A DNA stretch of 64,000 nucleotides from JBGQBN01 sp041494805 (GTDB taxonomy: Bacteria > Acidobacteriota > Terriglobia > Terriglobales > Acidobacteriaceae). Positions 41,171 to 50,522 of the stretch are shown here, piece after piece. Each line of letters starts with the position of its first letter. Positions within the stretch are counted from its first letter, which is position 1. The stretch spans positions 15,883 to 79,882 of the forward strand of contig JBGQBN010000015.1 in assembly GCA_041494805.1 (NCBI GenBank), written 5' to 3'. A program made the position numbers and the translations under genes. A model generated the notes under the pieces. That model was not told the origin of the DNA, made no database searches, and worked only from the letters and a program-made list of their open reading frames with translations.

Positions 41171-42442
41171 ATGAGGAACTCCGCCACTCCCGGCACCCTG
41201 TCGACAGAAAGCAATACTGAAATCAATGAAGGCCGCTGGATTATCGTCGCCGACACGCTGGATTCGCCCCAGCCCGCCCCCAAACGCCGGCTGGCGCGAT
41301 GGCTGGACCTGTTCCTTCTGGCGGGCCAGCACAAACGCGGTATCTGCGCGATCACGGTGGCGACGACGGTTGTGTCCCTGGGAATTGCGTTCACCATGCC
41401 CGACAACTACATTGCCACCACGCAACTGCTCCCCCCCCAGCAGAGCCAGTCCTCGGTGGCTGCGCTGCTCGGCCAATTCGGCGAACTGGCCAGCCTGGCC
41501 GGCAAAGATGTCAGCAAGACCCCCAGCGCCATCTTCGTCAGCCTGCTGCGCAGCCGGACGATTGCAGACAGCCTGATCTCAAGTTTTGCCCTCATGCAGG
41601 TGTATCGCGCCCAGCGGCTGTCGCAATGCCGGGAACGGCTGGCGGCACGCACCACCGTTGAAGCCACTCGCGAAGGTGTGATCGTGATCGCGGTCAGCGA
41701 TCGCAACCCGCGCCTGGCAGCCGAACTGGCCAACGCCTATGTCAGCGGGCTCATCGCCATGAATCAGAAGCTGGCGGTGGGGGAAGCGGCCCAGCGGCGG
41801 TTATTTTTTGAGAAACAGGTGCAGGCAGCGCGTGAGCAACTGGCGAGCGCGGAAAACGCCATGAAGAATACGCAGGAAACGACGGGCATGATCCAGCTCG
41901 ACAGCCAGGCGAAAGCGTTCATCGAATCCACCGCCAACCTGCGCGCCCACATCGCCATTCAACAAGTGCAGGTGGAGCAGATGCGCACCTTCGCCACCGA
42001 GCAGAATCCTGACCTGGTACGCAAGCAGGAAGAGCTCGCGTCCTTGCGCGCTGAACTCCGCCAACTGCAGCAGGAAGGGTTTACCGTGGGAGTCGAGACG
42101 CCGGGTTCCAAGCTTCCCGCCGCCGGCCTGGAATATGTGCGGCGTTTGCGCGAGGTGAAGTATTCCGAAGCCGTCTTCGAACTGTTGTCCAAGCATCTGG
42201 AGGCCGCAAGAATTGATGAGGCCCGGAACGGGGCCGCCATTCAAGTCATCGACCGCGCCGAGATTCCAGACCGCAAGAACGGACCCAATCGTCTTCTGAT
42301 TGCGCTGCTGGGCTGGCTCGCGGGCTGCTCCGGCAGCCTGCTTTGGGTACTGGCCAACGATGTTCTAGCCCGCGCGAACTCCGACCCGGACACCCACGCA
42401 CGCCTTGCCCGGCTGAAGAATACCTGGTTGCGCTTGGCCTGA
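41171..42442 (+). CDS. Polysaccharide chain-length regulator (Wzz/PCP family)
   Basis: A 423-residue inner-membrane protein with two membrane helices (about residues 57-77 and 377-397) around a long periplasmic coiled-coil domain (LFFEKQVQAAREQLASAENA). The second helix is preceded by the Pro-rich motif region AEIPDRKNGPNR, as in Wzz and GumC proteins. It has no C-terminal tyrosine kinase, so it is a PCP without the BY-kinase part, and no separate kinase gene is seen in the cluster. It would set polymer length and link Wzy synthesis to Wza export. Coupled to its neighbours by 12- and 9-base gaps. Confidence 0.87.
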   Translation: MRNSATPGTLSTESNTEINEGRWIIVADTLDSPQPAPKRRLARWLDLFLLAGQHKRGICAITVATTVVSLGIAFTMPDNYIATTQLLPPQQSQSSVAALLGQFGELASLAGKDVSKTPSAIFVSLLRSRTIADSLISSFALMQVYRAQRLSQCRERLAARTTVEATREGVIVIAVSDRNPRLAAELANAYVSGLIAMNQKLAVGEAAQRRLFFEKQVQAAREQLASAENAMKNTQETTGMIQLDSQAKAFIESTANLRAHIAIQQVQVEQMRTFATEQNPDLVRKQEELASLRAELRQLQQEGFTVGVETPGSKLPAAGLEYVRRLREVKYSEAVFELLSKHLEAARIDEARNGAAIQVIDRAEIPDRKNGPNRLLIALLGWLAGCSGSLLWVLANDVLARANSDPDTHARLARLKNTWLRLA

Positions 42443-42451
42443 CCCATTCCC

Positions 42452-43252
42452 ATGCCAGAGCTTTTTATTGTCCCCAGCCCTGCCCCCTCGAGCCTGAGGC
42501 CTCCGGAAACGGTTCGGCTGCTCGGCCTCAACCTCAGCCGCATGACGTATCAGGAAACTATTCGCTGGCTGGACACGAACATCCTCAAGACGCCGGGCCA
42601 ACGGGTTTGCGTTTTGTCGGCCAACGCCGATCAGACCGTCCGCTGTCATACCGAACCGGAGTTCCGGGAGATCTATGAGGAAGCCGGCCTGATTGTGCCT
42701 GACGGCATGCCGCTGGTCTGGGCCGCGCGCCTGTTGGGGAAACCACTTCCGGAGAGGGTCACGGGCATCGACTTGATGCATGGCCTGTGCGAACTGGCGG
42801 CGCGCAATGGGTACCCCTGTTTCCTGCTGGGGTCCCGCCCACCGGTGCTGACCGCAGCTATTCAGAATCTTCACGCCCGCTTCCCCGGACTGGCCATCTG
42901 CGGATCCCACTCCGGCTACTTCCAAAATGACGACGTTGTCGTCAAAGCCATCAACGCCGCGCGGCCCGCGATCCTGTTCGTCGGAATGGGCTCACCGCGG
43001 CAGGAAGCCTGGCTCAAACGCAACTTCAGCCTCCTGCGCTGCCAACTGGCTCTTCCCGTGGGTGGCGCCTTTGACGTGGTGGCGGGACGCTTGCGCCGCG
43101 CCCCGGTTGTCCTGCAAAAACTGGGGCTGGAATGGTTCTGGCGGATGCTGCACGAACCCCGGCGTCTATGGCGTCGCTACTTGCTGGACGACACCAAACT
43201 TGTCGCCATTTTTCTTAGGGAACTCCGCTCCCGGCGAGGTCCACGCACCTGA
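42452..43252 (+). CDS. WecG/TagA/CpsF family glycosyltransferase
   Basis: A 266-residue GT26 glycosyltransferase. Conserved segments are VLSANADQTVRC, IVPDGMPLVWAARLLGK, ERVTGIDLMHGL, FVGMGSPRQEAWL and GGAFDVVAGR. Known members transfer N-acetylmannosaminuronate (WecG) or N-acetylmannosamine (TagA) onto undecaprenyl-PP-GlcNAc at the cytoplasmic face of the membrane. WecB, which makes UDP-ManNAc, is encoded at 55561 in the same cluster. No UDP-ManNAc dehydrogenase is present, which favours the TagA-like ManNAc activity. This is an inference. Confidence 0.88.
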   Translation: MPELFIVPSPAPSSLRPPETVRLLGLNLSRMTYQETIRWLDTNILKTPGQRVCVLSANADQTVRCHTEPEFREIYEEAGLIVPDGMPLVWAARLLGKPLPERVTGIDLMHGLCELAARNGYPCFLLGSRPPVLTAAIQNLHARFPGLAICGSHSGYFQNDDVVVKAINAARPAILFVGMGSPRQEAWLKRNFSLLRCQLALPVGGAFDVVAGRLRRAPVVLQKLGLEWFWRMLHEPRRLWRRYLLDDTKLVAIFLRELRSRRGPRT

Positions 43253-43330
43253 CCTCCACTTTTCATTTTCTTCAACCCCTGAAACTTGGCCTCCGGAATC
43301 TGGGCCTCCAGCCTCACTGAGCTCACCCCT

Positions 43331-44722
43331 ATGCTGCGCGAAAAAGCCAAGCTATTCAGCCGCGCTCTCGCCCTGTTCGACATGGCTACGGTCGTGGTGG
43401 CATATCTGTGCACGCTCTACGTGCTGCCTTCGCAAAACGGCATCCGGACTTTGCCCGTATCCAGCACTCTGCTTCTTTTTGCCGCGCCCGGCTTTTATAC
43501 CGCCCTCTATGCCTTAGGAGCCTACCGGTCTTTCCGCCTGGGAGCGATCGCGTCCGAGGCTGGCTTGATCGCCAAGGCCGTTGCCGCCACCGGCGCCGGC
43601 CTGCTGGTCGTCTTGTGGCTCACACATGATCCCCAGCCCATGCGTTCGGCACTGACTTTGTTTCTGGCGGTGACGTTTCTCCTGGTGTTCCTGGGGCGGA
43701 CGGGATTGAGAACCGGCCTGCGCATGGTGCGCAGCCGCGGCTATAACTTGCGTTACTACTTGGTGGTAGGAACCGGCGAGCGGGCCAGGGTCATGGTGGA
43801 AGAGTTGGAAAGCCAGGCGAATTGGGGAATCCGGATCATCGGACAAGTCGCCGCCTATGCCAATCAGGATGGGTTCGTTCCTCGCGAGAGACTTCTGGGC
43901 ACGATGGCGGAGTTGGAGAGACTTCTCACCCAGCAAGTCATTGACGGTGTGTTTTTCGCCATCGAGGAACTGTCCCAGCCCGTCCTGCGCCAGGGCCTGG
44001 AATGCTGCCGGCGGCTAGGGATTCGGGCGTTTGTCGACCTGCATCTGTTCGAAGAGCCCAGCGGCTACTTAACCCTGGCGAACTTCTCCCAAAGCCCGTT
44101 GCTGGTCATCGGTGAAACCCTGCTCGACGAACAGCATGCCTTCTTCAAGCGGCTGTTCGATCTGGGGACCGCCCTGTTTGCCCTGGTGGTCACAGCGCCG
44201 CTGATGGTGGCGATTGCCGCCCTGGTGAAAGCGAGCACGCCGGGTCCGGTGCTATTCCGGCAGGAGCGGGTGGGAATGAACGGTCGCCAGTTCACCATCG
44301 TCAAGTTTCGCACCATGGTGGCCGGCGCGGAAGAGCTTCGCGCCACCGTAGCAGCGCGCAATGAGATGCATGGCCCGGTATTCAAGATTCGCAACGACCC
44401 TCGCCTCACTCCGATCGGACGCTACCTCCGGCAAGCCAGCCTGGACGAGCTTCCCCAGTTGTGGAACGTGTTGCGGGGCGAGATGAGCATGGTTGGACCC
44501 CGTCCGCCGCTGCCCCATGAAGTGGCACAGTACCAGAGCTGGCAGCGGCGGCGGCTCAGCGTCCGTCCCGGCCTGACCTGCTTGTGGCAGGTGAGCGGCC
44601 GCAATCAACTCGACTTTGACGCTTGGATGAAACTCGATCTCGAGTACATCGACAACTGGTCGTGGTGGCTCGACTTGAAGATTCTGGCGCGTACTCTACC
44701 CGCCATGGTGCGCGGCGAGTAG
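43331..44722 (+). CDS. Polyprenyl glycosylphosphotransferase (WcaJ/WbaP-type)
   Basis: A 463-residue membrane enzyme that puts the first sugar phosphate on undecaprenyl phosphate. The N-terminal half has four membrane helices and a Rossmann-like domain (YYLVVGTGERARVM). The C-terminal half is the bacterial sugar transferase domain, with a membrane segment (ALFALVVTAPLMVAIAALVK), then RVGMNGRQFTIVKFRTM, GRYLRQASLDELPQLWNVLRG and MVGPRPPLP. The ATG at 43331 starts an amphipathic helix; a TTG at 43286 is also open. The donor sugar (glucose, galactose or an N-acetyl sugar) cannot be told from sequence. Confidence 0.92.
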   Translation: MLREKAKLFSRALALFDMATVVVAYLCTLYVLPSQNGIRTLPVSSTLLLFAAPGFYTALYALGAYRSFRLGAIASEAGLIAKAVAATGAGLLVVLWLTHDPQPMRSALTLFLAVTFLLVFLGRTGLRTGLRMVRSRGYNLRYYLVVGTGERARVMVEELESQANWGIRIIGQVAAYANQDGFVPRERLLGTMAELERLLTQQVIDGVFFAIEELSQPVLRQGLECCRRLGIRAFVDLHLFEEPSGYLTLANFSQSPLLVIGETLLDEQHAFFKRLFDLGTALFALVVTAPLMVAIAALVKASTPGPVLFRQERVGMNGRQFTIVKFRTMVAGAEELRATVAARNEMHGPVFKIRNDPRLTPIGRYLRQASLDELPQLWNVLRGEMSMVGPRPPLPHEVAQYQSWQRRRLSVRPGLTCLWQVSGRNQLDFDAWMKLDLEYIDNWSWWLDLKILARTLPAMVRGE

Positions 44723-44752
44723 AGATGAGAGTGGGCGAGGAACTTAGAAATC

Positions 44753-46708
44753 ATGTGCGGACTTAATGGAGTGGTTGCGCCTCGAGCGCTGACCGCTGCG
44801 GATCTGCGATGTCTGGAACAGGGCACTACCATGCTGCGCCATCGCGGGCCCGACGACGAAGGTTTCGTGCTGGTCGCGGAGGGCAAGGCGCGCTCGTTCC
44901 GTGGAGCGGATTCGATTCCCGAAGTTGGCGAGCTGCCCGACTTCCGCACCGCCGCGCCCCAGGGCGAAAGCGTCGCCCTAGGCTCGCGCCGGCTGTCCAT
45001 CATCGATCTCAGCCCGAGCGGCCATATGCCCATGAGCGACGAAGCCGGCAACTGGGTGGTATTCAACGGGGAGATTTACAACTACCGGGAACTTCGCCAA
45101 CAACTGGCTGCGCTTGGGTATCGTTTCCATTCGCAGTGTGACACCGAAGTGTTGCTGCACGCCTATGCCGCATGGGGAACCGGATGTCTGGAACACTTCA
45201 ATGGCATGTGGGCATTCGCGATCTGGGACCGCCAGACGCGCCGCTTATTCTGCGCGCGCGACCGTTTCGGCGAGAAGCAGTTGTACTACTGTCTCACTGC
45301 GGAAGGATCTCTGTGCTTCGCTTCCGAGATCGCTCCCCTGCGGCTGGTGACCCCGGGAAATGAACCGGTGAGGGAACTGGTCTGGGACTTCCTGATGTAT
45401 GGCCTCGCCGACCATACCTCGGAGACGTTCTTCACCGGCATTCATCAACTTTTGCCCGGAACGTATTTCAGCTTCACACCAGGCCAGCCCATCCAGGTTA
45501 CTCGCTACTACGATCTGCGGGAGAAGCGCCGCGCCGTGCCGCCAGACCTGTCCCGGGCCGCCACCCAACTGCGTGAGCATCTCTACGATTCCGTGCGCCT
45601 GCGGCTTCGGAGCGACGTGCCCGTGGCCAGCTTCTTCACCGGAGGCCTCGATTCAGCGAGCATCGTGGCGGTCGCCGACCGGGTGTTGCCCGCGCTCAAT
45701 GGCAGCTCGCCCTGCAAGACCCTGCGCACCTATACCAACGCGTACCCGGCGGGCCATCCCTATGACGAGTCGCCCCGCGTCCGCGCTGCATTGGAGAACA
45801 TGCACTGCGTGGATGCGGTATTCGTGCAGGCATCGGTGGACCGTTTCAGGAGCGATCTGATGACCATGGTCGCGAGCCAGGAACAGCCCTTCCACAACGT
45901 TTCGATCTTCGCCTCGTACAACCTGCTGCGGCTCATCCGGCAGCGGGACGGAATTAAAGTCGTACTGACGGGTGAAGCCGGCGACGAAGTGCTGGCGGGA
46001 TATCCCCACGTCTATCTGCCCCTGCATCTCAGCCGCATGCTGGCTTCGCTGCAACTGCACTCCTGGCTGCGGGAGGCTGCGGCCTGGAATTGGCGAATTG
46101 CTTTACCGGCCAGCGCCAAAGGCTTTTTCCGGAAGTTGCCGCTGCCGGCGCGCACTCGACTGCAACGCTTTCGTAATCCGGTGGTGGCTTTGATGCAGCC
46201 GGATTTTTTGCTGGCACACATGCAACGCGACCAGGAAATCACGGCCAACTGGCGAGCGCTCGACCTGGGCGCTCGATTACTCGCCGACATCACCCAGTTC
46301 AATCTGCCCCAGCTCTTGCGCCACCTGGATCGCAACGCCATGCACTGGTCGGTCGAGACCCGGGTCCCTTTTCTCGACCACCGGCTGGTGGAATTCGCCT
46401 GCTCCCTGCCGGACGAGTGGAAGCTCCGAGATGGCTACAGCAAGTTCGTACTGCGCCAGGCCATGTCCAGCGACCTGCCGGAAGCCATCACCAGAAACCG
46501 CACCAAGCTGGGATTTGGCATGGCCGAGCAATTCTGGCTGGGCGCATGCCTGCACTTGCTGCAGCCCTCCGCCAAGTTCGGGGAGTTCATCGATGCCAGC
46601 AAACTCAGCCACTGCGTGAAAGCCGGCGCGATGCCCGTCGAGCCAGCCTACTGGCTGCCCCTCTCGCTGGGCCTGTGGTTACAAACGGCATATCCGGCGA
46701 GCCATTGA
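44753..46708 (+). CDS. asnB: Glutamine-hydrolysing asparagine synthase family amidotransferase
   Basis: A 651-residue protein. After removal of Met, Cys2 (MCGLNGV) is the glutaminase nucleophile; the class II amidotransferase domain runs to about residue 215 (LGSRRLSIID, FNGEIYNY). The synthetase domain has the ATP pyrophosphatase loop TGGLDS (296-301; usually SGGLDS) and GEAGDEVLAGY. Classical AsnB makes asparagine. Its place inside a polysaccharide cluster suggests amidation of a sugar carboxyl group, as known for WbpS-like proteins, but no sugar dehydrogenase that would make a uronic acid is in the window. The stop overlaps the next start. Confidence 0.88.
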   Translation: MCGLNGVVAPRALTAADLRCLEQGTTMLRHRGPDDEGFVLVAEGKARSFRGADSIPEVGELPDFRTAAPQGESVALGSRRLSIIDLSPSGHMPMSDEAGNWVVFNGEIYNYRELRQQLAALGYRFHSQCDTEVLLHAYAAWGTGCLEHFNGMWAFAIWDRQTRRLFCARDRFGEKQLYYCLTAEGSLCFASEIAPLRLVTPGNEPVRELVWDFLMYGLADHTSETFFTGIHQLLPGTYFSFTPGQPIQVTRYYDLREKRRAVPPDLSRAATQLREHLYDSVRLRLRSDVPVASFFTGGLDSASIVAVADRVLPALNGSSPCKTLRTYTNAYPAGHPYDESPRVRAALENMHCVDAVFVQASVDRFRSDLMTMVASQEQPFHNVSIFASYNLLRLIRQRDGIKVVLTGEAGDEVLAGYPHVYLPLHLSRMLASLQLHSWLREAAAWNWRIALPASAKGFFRKLPLPARTRLQRFRNPVVALMQPDFLLAHMQRDQEITANWRALDLGARLLADITQFNLPQLLRHLDRNAMHWSVETRVPFLDHRLVEFACSLPDEWKLRDGYSKFVLRQAMSSDLPEAITRNRTKLGFGMAEQFWLGACLHLLQPSAKFGEFIDASKLSHCVKAGAMPVEPAYWLPLSLGLWLQTAYPASH

Positions 46709-47733
46709 AGAAATCCTTGTTTGCGACTTTTCACTGGACCAAGGAGTACGTGAACTGCAATCTCTGCGGCCAGGACGACTGCGAACTGGTCTTTGCCCAT
46801 GACCAGCATGGCTTGGGCCTGCATACCGTCATGTGTCTGCATTGCGGTCTGATCTATCTGAATCCCCGGCCCACGGGACGGGATTATGACCAGTTCTACC
46901 AGCACTGGTATCACCGTCTGTATCCCTCCCGCGCCGCCTTTCACGCCGGACAGCTCGGAGGCCGGATTGCGGCAGAAACCGCCCGCCGACGTTGCCAGTC
47001 CTACGCATCCTTCCTAGGCGACAGAACCCACCTTCTGGAAGTCGGTCCCGGGGAAGGCGCATTTCTGATCGCGCTGCGAAACCTGCGGCCCGACAGTACT
47101 CTGCACGGCGTGGATGTGTCGCCCCTCGAAGTCGCGTCGTGCCTCCGCAAGGGACTGGATGTTTTCCATGGACACACCGACCGCCTGCCTCCGGAATGCG
47201 CGGGCTACACCCATGTGGCTGCTTTCCATGTGCTCGAGCATGCCCTGGACCCAGTCGGCATGCTGCGGCAGATTGGGAGCCGGTTGCAGGCAGGCGGATA
47301 CCTGTTTCTTGAAGTTCCGAATGTCCTCGGAAGCTGGAGCGGCCTGGGCATGGTGCACGTGGCTCATCCTTATCAATTTGCTGCCGTGACCCTGGCTCAG
47401 GCACTCGAGACCGCCGGATTCGAGGTCGTCCGCCTAGAAATGCTCGAGGCGCCTCTTTTCCAATCCAGCCTGCGGGCCATAGCCCGGCTCACCGATGGAC
47501 CCGTCCGCAGCCTAGCTCCCGCCATGCCTGGGGTGGAAGAAGTACGGGCACGGTTCCGGCACAAGCTGCGTCACTGGCGCCGCGAAGTCATGACCGGCAG
47601 GCTCAAACGCGCTGGCTCGCGGCTGATTGGAACTCATTGCACCGCGCTCCTTTGGGAACACACCGCCGGTCGCCAGTTTAGGAATGCTCTTTCCTCTGGA
47701 AATCCGCCGCCCGCGTGGCAGTGGGAGAACTGA
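46705..47733 (+). CDS. SAM-dependent methyltransferase with N-terminal zinc ribbon
   Basis: A 342-residue class I methyltransferase. The N terminus has a zinc-ribbon-like pair CNLC (C18, C21) and CLHC (C44, C47), followed by the SAM-binding motif LLEVGPGEGAF (about residue 110) and HVLEHALDPVGML. Proteins of this shape are common in surface polysaccharide clusters and modify sugars or repeat units. The TTG at 46705 overlaps the asnB stop (TTGA) and is the likely start; the frame is open further upstream inside asnB without family sequence. One of three zinc-ribbon methyltransferases in the cluster; the other two are more similar to each other. Confidence 0.85.
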   Translation: MKKSLFATFHWTKEYVNCNLCGQDDCELVFAHDQHGLGLHTVMCLHCGLIYLNPRPTGRDYDQFYQHWYHRLYPSRAAFHAGQLGGRIAAETARRRCQSYASFLGDRTHLLEVGPGEGAFLIALRNLRPDSTLHGVDVSPLEVASCLRKGLDVFHGHTDRLPPECAGYTHVAAFHVLEHALDPVGMLRQIGSRLQAGGYLFLEVPNVLGSWSGLGMVHVAHPYQFAAVTLAQALETAGFEVVRLEMLEAPLFQSSLRAIARLTDGPVRSLAPAMPGVEEVRARFRHKLRHWRREVMTGRLKRAGSRLIGTHCTALLWEHTAGRQFRNALSSGNPPPAWQWEN

Positions 47734-47735
47734 GG

Positions 47736-49496
47736 GTGCGTCTGAGAACAGGAATCATCACGGCACTCGTGCTGGTAAGCGCCGCGGCATTCACTCAAAC
47801 CAAAGTGGGCTCCAGCATGACTCCGGAGTCTGCGAGCCAGCCGCAACCGTCGGCGGAAATCCCGGAGCCTTCGGCTGCTTCCAGGTGGAAGCCGCAAAAC
47901 ATGGGGTCGTCCGCCATTCCTGTGGACAGCTGGATCTATCCGCTATTCGACCGTTTGGCGGCGTTTGGCTATGTGTCCACTGGCTACACCGGTATCCGCC
48001 CCTGGACCCGCATGGAGTGTGCCCGGATGCTTCAAGAAGCTGATGAATATCTGGGACAGGGTGCCGAGTCAGAGAGCGAGGCCGAGAGGATTTATCAGGT
48101 CTTGGTGGTTGAGTTCTCCGACGAGACCCGGCGGCTCGGAGGGGGAAGCAATCTCGGAGCGAGCGTGGATTCGATCTATGTGCGCGCCACTGCCATTTCA
48201 GGTCCACCGCTGCGAGATGGCTACCATTTTGGACAGACCCTGATCAACGACTACGGGCGGCCCCACGCCGAGGGATTCAACGACGTGACTGGCGTTACCG
48301 CACACGCCGAAGCCGGCCCGCTGTCGTTCTCAGTCCAAGGTGAGTACCAGCATGCCCCCGCCGTGGCATCCGATGCTTCGAGCGTCCTCCTAGCGACGGC
48401 TCAACAAGACGGCACATGGCCGTTGCCAAACGGTAGGCCTGCCCTTCGCCAATTTCGCCTGCTGGAGAGCTCGGGTGCCCTGACCTGGCACAACCTGCAA
48501 GTGTCGTTCGGAAGGCAGAGCCTCTGGTTGGGGCCGGGCGTGAGCGGTCCATTTCTCTTTACCAACAACGCCGCACCCATTCCCATGGCACGCATCGACC
48601 AGGTTTCACCGCTTCAGGTCCCGGGCGTTTCCCGGGTCCTCGGCCCCGCGCGCATGGAATTTTTTCTGGGACAAGTGTCCGGTCATCATTGGATCTTCTC
48701 TGACGGTGTCCTGCACGGCCCCGTGATTCATCCTCAGCCCTACCTCCATGGCGGCAAGATCGGTTTTAAACCGACCTCCAATCTGGAGTTTGGGCTGGGC
48801 TATACCGTCTTGTTCGGTGGACCTGGGATTCCCTTCACCTGGCACAATTTCTTCCGCACCTTCACCGCCTTCAATCAGAGCCCCGGAAGCGCGGCGGATC
48901 CCGGCGACCGCCGTTCCACCTTCGACTTCAGCTATCGGGTACCGTACCTGCGGCATTGGCTCACGATTTATGCCGATGCGTTGGTCGAGGATGAGATCTC
49001 ACCCCTGGGTTCAACCCGTCCCTCCCTGCGAATGGGGACGTATTTCTCTCACCTGCCAAAACTGCCCCATCTCGATTTGCGGCTCGAGGGTCTTTACACC
49101 GATGTTCCGGGCCAGCAAGCGACGGGCTTTCTCTACTGGAATGGCCGCTACCGTTCCGGCTACACCCATGAAGGAAACCTGCTGGCCAGTTGGATCGGCC
49201 GCCAAGGCCGGGGAGGACAAGCCTGGGCAACGTACTGGCTGACTCCCCGCAGCCAGCTTCAGCTCAGCTTTCGGCACGTCGAAGTGGACCAGGCTTTTAT
49301 TGGCGGCGGCCGGCTCAACGATTTTGGCGGGCGAGGTGAATTTATGCTGCGCTCGGACTTCGGGATTTCTGGCTTCCTGCAGTACGAGCAGTGGAGTTTT
49401 CCCGTCCTGGCGGCCCGCAGCCAGTCCAATTTCACCATTTCGCTCCAGCTGACGTTTTATCCCCATTGGCGGACCGGGAAGAAAGTAGCTCCATGA
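47736..49496 (+). CDS. Capsule assembly protein Wzi family
   Basis: A 586-residue outer-membrane protein with a signal peptide (GIITALVLVSAAAFTQT). An N-terminal helical region (about 60-130) has the family pattern VPVDSWIYP-like (IPVDSWIYPLFDRLAAFGY), and a large beta-barrel follows with LQVSFGRQSLWLGPG and ARMEFFLGQVSG. Wzi of E. coli is an outer-membrane lectin that holds capsule at the cell surface. This argues for a surface-attached polymer rather than only a released one. The GTG at 47736 has GGGAG 8 bases upstream and lies 2 bases after the preceding stop; a GTG at 47715 is an alternative. Confidence 0.88.
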   Translation: MRLRTGIITALVLVSAAAFTQTKVGSSMTPESASQPQPSAEIPEPSAASRWKPQNMGSSAIPVDSWIYPLFDRLAAFGYVSTGYTGIRPWTRMECARMLQEADEYLGQGAESESEAERIYQVLVVEFSDETRRLGGGSNLGASVDSIYVRATAISGPPLRDGYHFGQTLINDYGRPHAEGFNDVTGVTAHAEAGPLSFSVQGEYQHAPAVASDASSVLLATAQQDGTWPLPNGRPALRQFRLLESSGALTWHNLQVSFGRQSLWLGPGVSGPFLFTNNAAPIPMARIDQVSPLQVPGVSRVLGPARMEFFLGQVSGHHWIFSDGVLHGPVIHPQPYLHGGKIGFKPTSNLEFGLGYTVLFGGPGIPFTWHNFFRTFTAFNQSPGSAADPGDRRSTFDFSYRVPYLRHWLTIYADALVEDEISPLGSTRPSLRMGTYFSHLPKLPHLDLRLEGLYTDVPGQQATGFLYWNGRYRSGYTHEGNLLASWIGRQGRGGQAWATYWLTPRSQLQLSFRHVEVDQAFIGGGRLNDFGGRGEFMLRSDFGISGFLQYEQWSFPVLAARSQSNFTISLQLTFYPHWRTGKKVAP

Positions 49497-49535
49497 CTGT
49501 GAGTGCATGACGGTTGGTGAATTGGAGTTGCCTAT

Positions 49536-50501
49536 ATGCGAATTGCAGTAATCGGTGGCGCCGGATTTGCCGGCGTGCACTTGGTCTCGGCTTTGCTCGC
49601 CTGCGGTCACGACGTGCATGTCTATGACAACCTCTTCGCGGGACGGCGTCGGCAAGACTTGCCGTGGCTGCAGCAAGTGCAATTTGCCGAGGCCGACATC
49701 GTCGACGGGCAGCGGCTGCGCCAAGAGATGACCGCGTTCCATCCGGATCTGGTGTATCACCTGGCCGCGCTGCACTACATTCCCTATTGTGACCGGCATC
49801 CGGGCGACACCATGCGGGTGAATGTCGAAGGGACGCTCAACGTGATGCTGGCGGCCAGCAGTGTCTCCACGGTCCAGGCCGTGCTATATGCCTCCTCGGT
49901 GGCGGTCTATCGTCCGACCGACGACTACCACACGGAGTCAGACCAACCCGGTCCCTGTGACATCTACGGGCTGACAAAATTTCTGGGGGAACAAGTGGTC
50001 GAGCAATATGCGCGCCTGGCGCGCATCAGCCATCTCTCGCTGCGTTTCGCCAATATCTACGGGCCACACGAGACCAATCCGCATGTGATTCCCACGGTTC
50101 TCGATCAGCTGCTCGACGGGGCCGCCACGTTGCACCTGGGGAGAACCGACCCCTGCCGCGATTTCATTTACGTTGGTGACCTGGTGGACGCGCTGCTCGC
50201 GGCAATTCCAGTGGTCATCCGCGAGGAAACTCACGACGTACTGAATCTTGGTCCGGGGCGGGAATGGCCGGTGCAGGAGGCCATCGATATTCTTTGCCAG
50301 CTAAGCGGAAGGACGATTCGAACTGTCCGTGAGGACGGTCTGGTACGCCCGGTGGACCGCATGCATCTGCGGGCGACCATTGAGCGCGCCCGCGAGCTGC
50401 TGGCCTGGGACCCGAAACACGACTTGCGCCGCGGCCTGGAACTGACTTTCGATCTCGAATGCCGCAAACGCAAACCTCAGGCGGCGGCCGCCCACCGGTA
50501 A
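49536..50501 (+). CDS. NAD-dependent sugar epimerase/dehydratase
   Basis: A 321-residue extended short-chain dehydrogenase. The NAD-binding motif GGAGFAG is at residues 8-14, the catalytic pair is Tyr144-x3-Lys148 (YGLTKF), and the Ser/Thr region is YASSVAVY. It resembles UDP-glucose 4-epimerase (GalE-type) and related nucleotide-sugar epimerases. It would supply a modified sugar for the polymer. The exact substrate is not determinable; the GalE name should not be assumed. Gaps to neighbours are 39 and 21 bases. Confidence 0.88.
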   Translation: MRIAVIGGAGFAGVHLVSALLACGHDVHVYDNLFAGRRRQDLPWLQQVQFAEADIVDGQRLRQEMTAFHPDLVYHLAALHYIPYCDRHPGDTMRVNVEGTLNVMLAASSVSTVQAVLYASSVAVYRPTDDYHTESDQPGPCDIYGLTKFLGEQVVEQYARLARISHLSLRFANIYGPHETNPHVIPTVLDQLLDGAATLHLGRTDPCRDFIYVGDLVDALLAAIPVVIREETHDVLNLGPGREWPVQEAIDILCQLSGRTIRTVREDGLVRPVDRMHLRATIERARELLAWDPKHDLRRGLELTFDLECRKRKPQAAAAHR

Positions 50502-50522
50502 TCCGGCATCCGGCAAGTAGAC

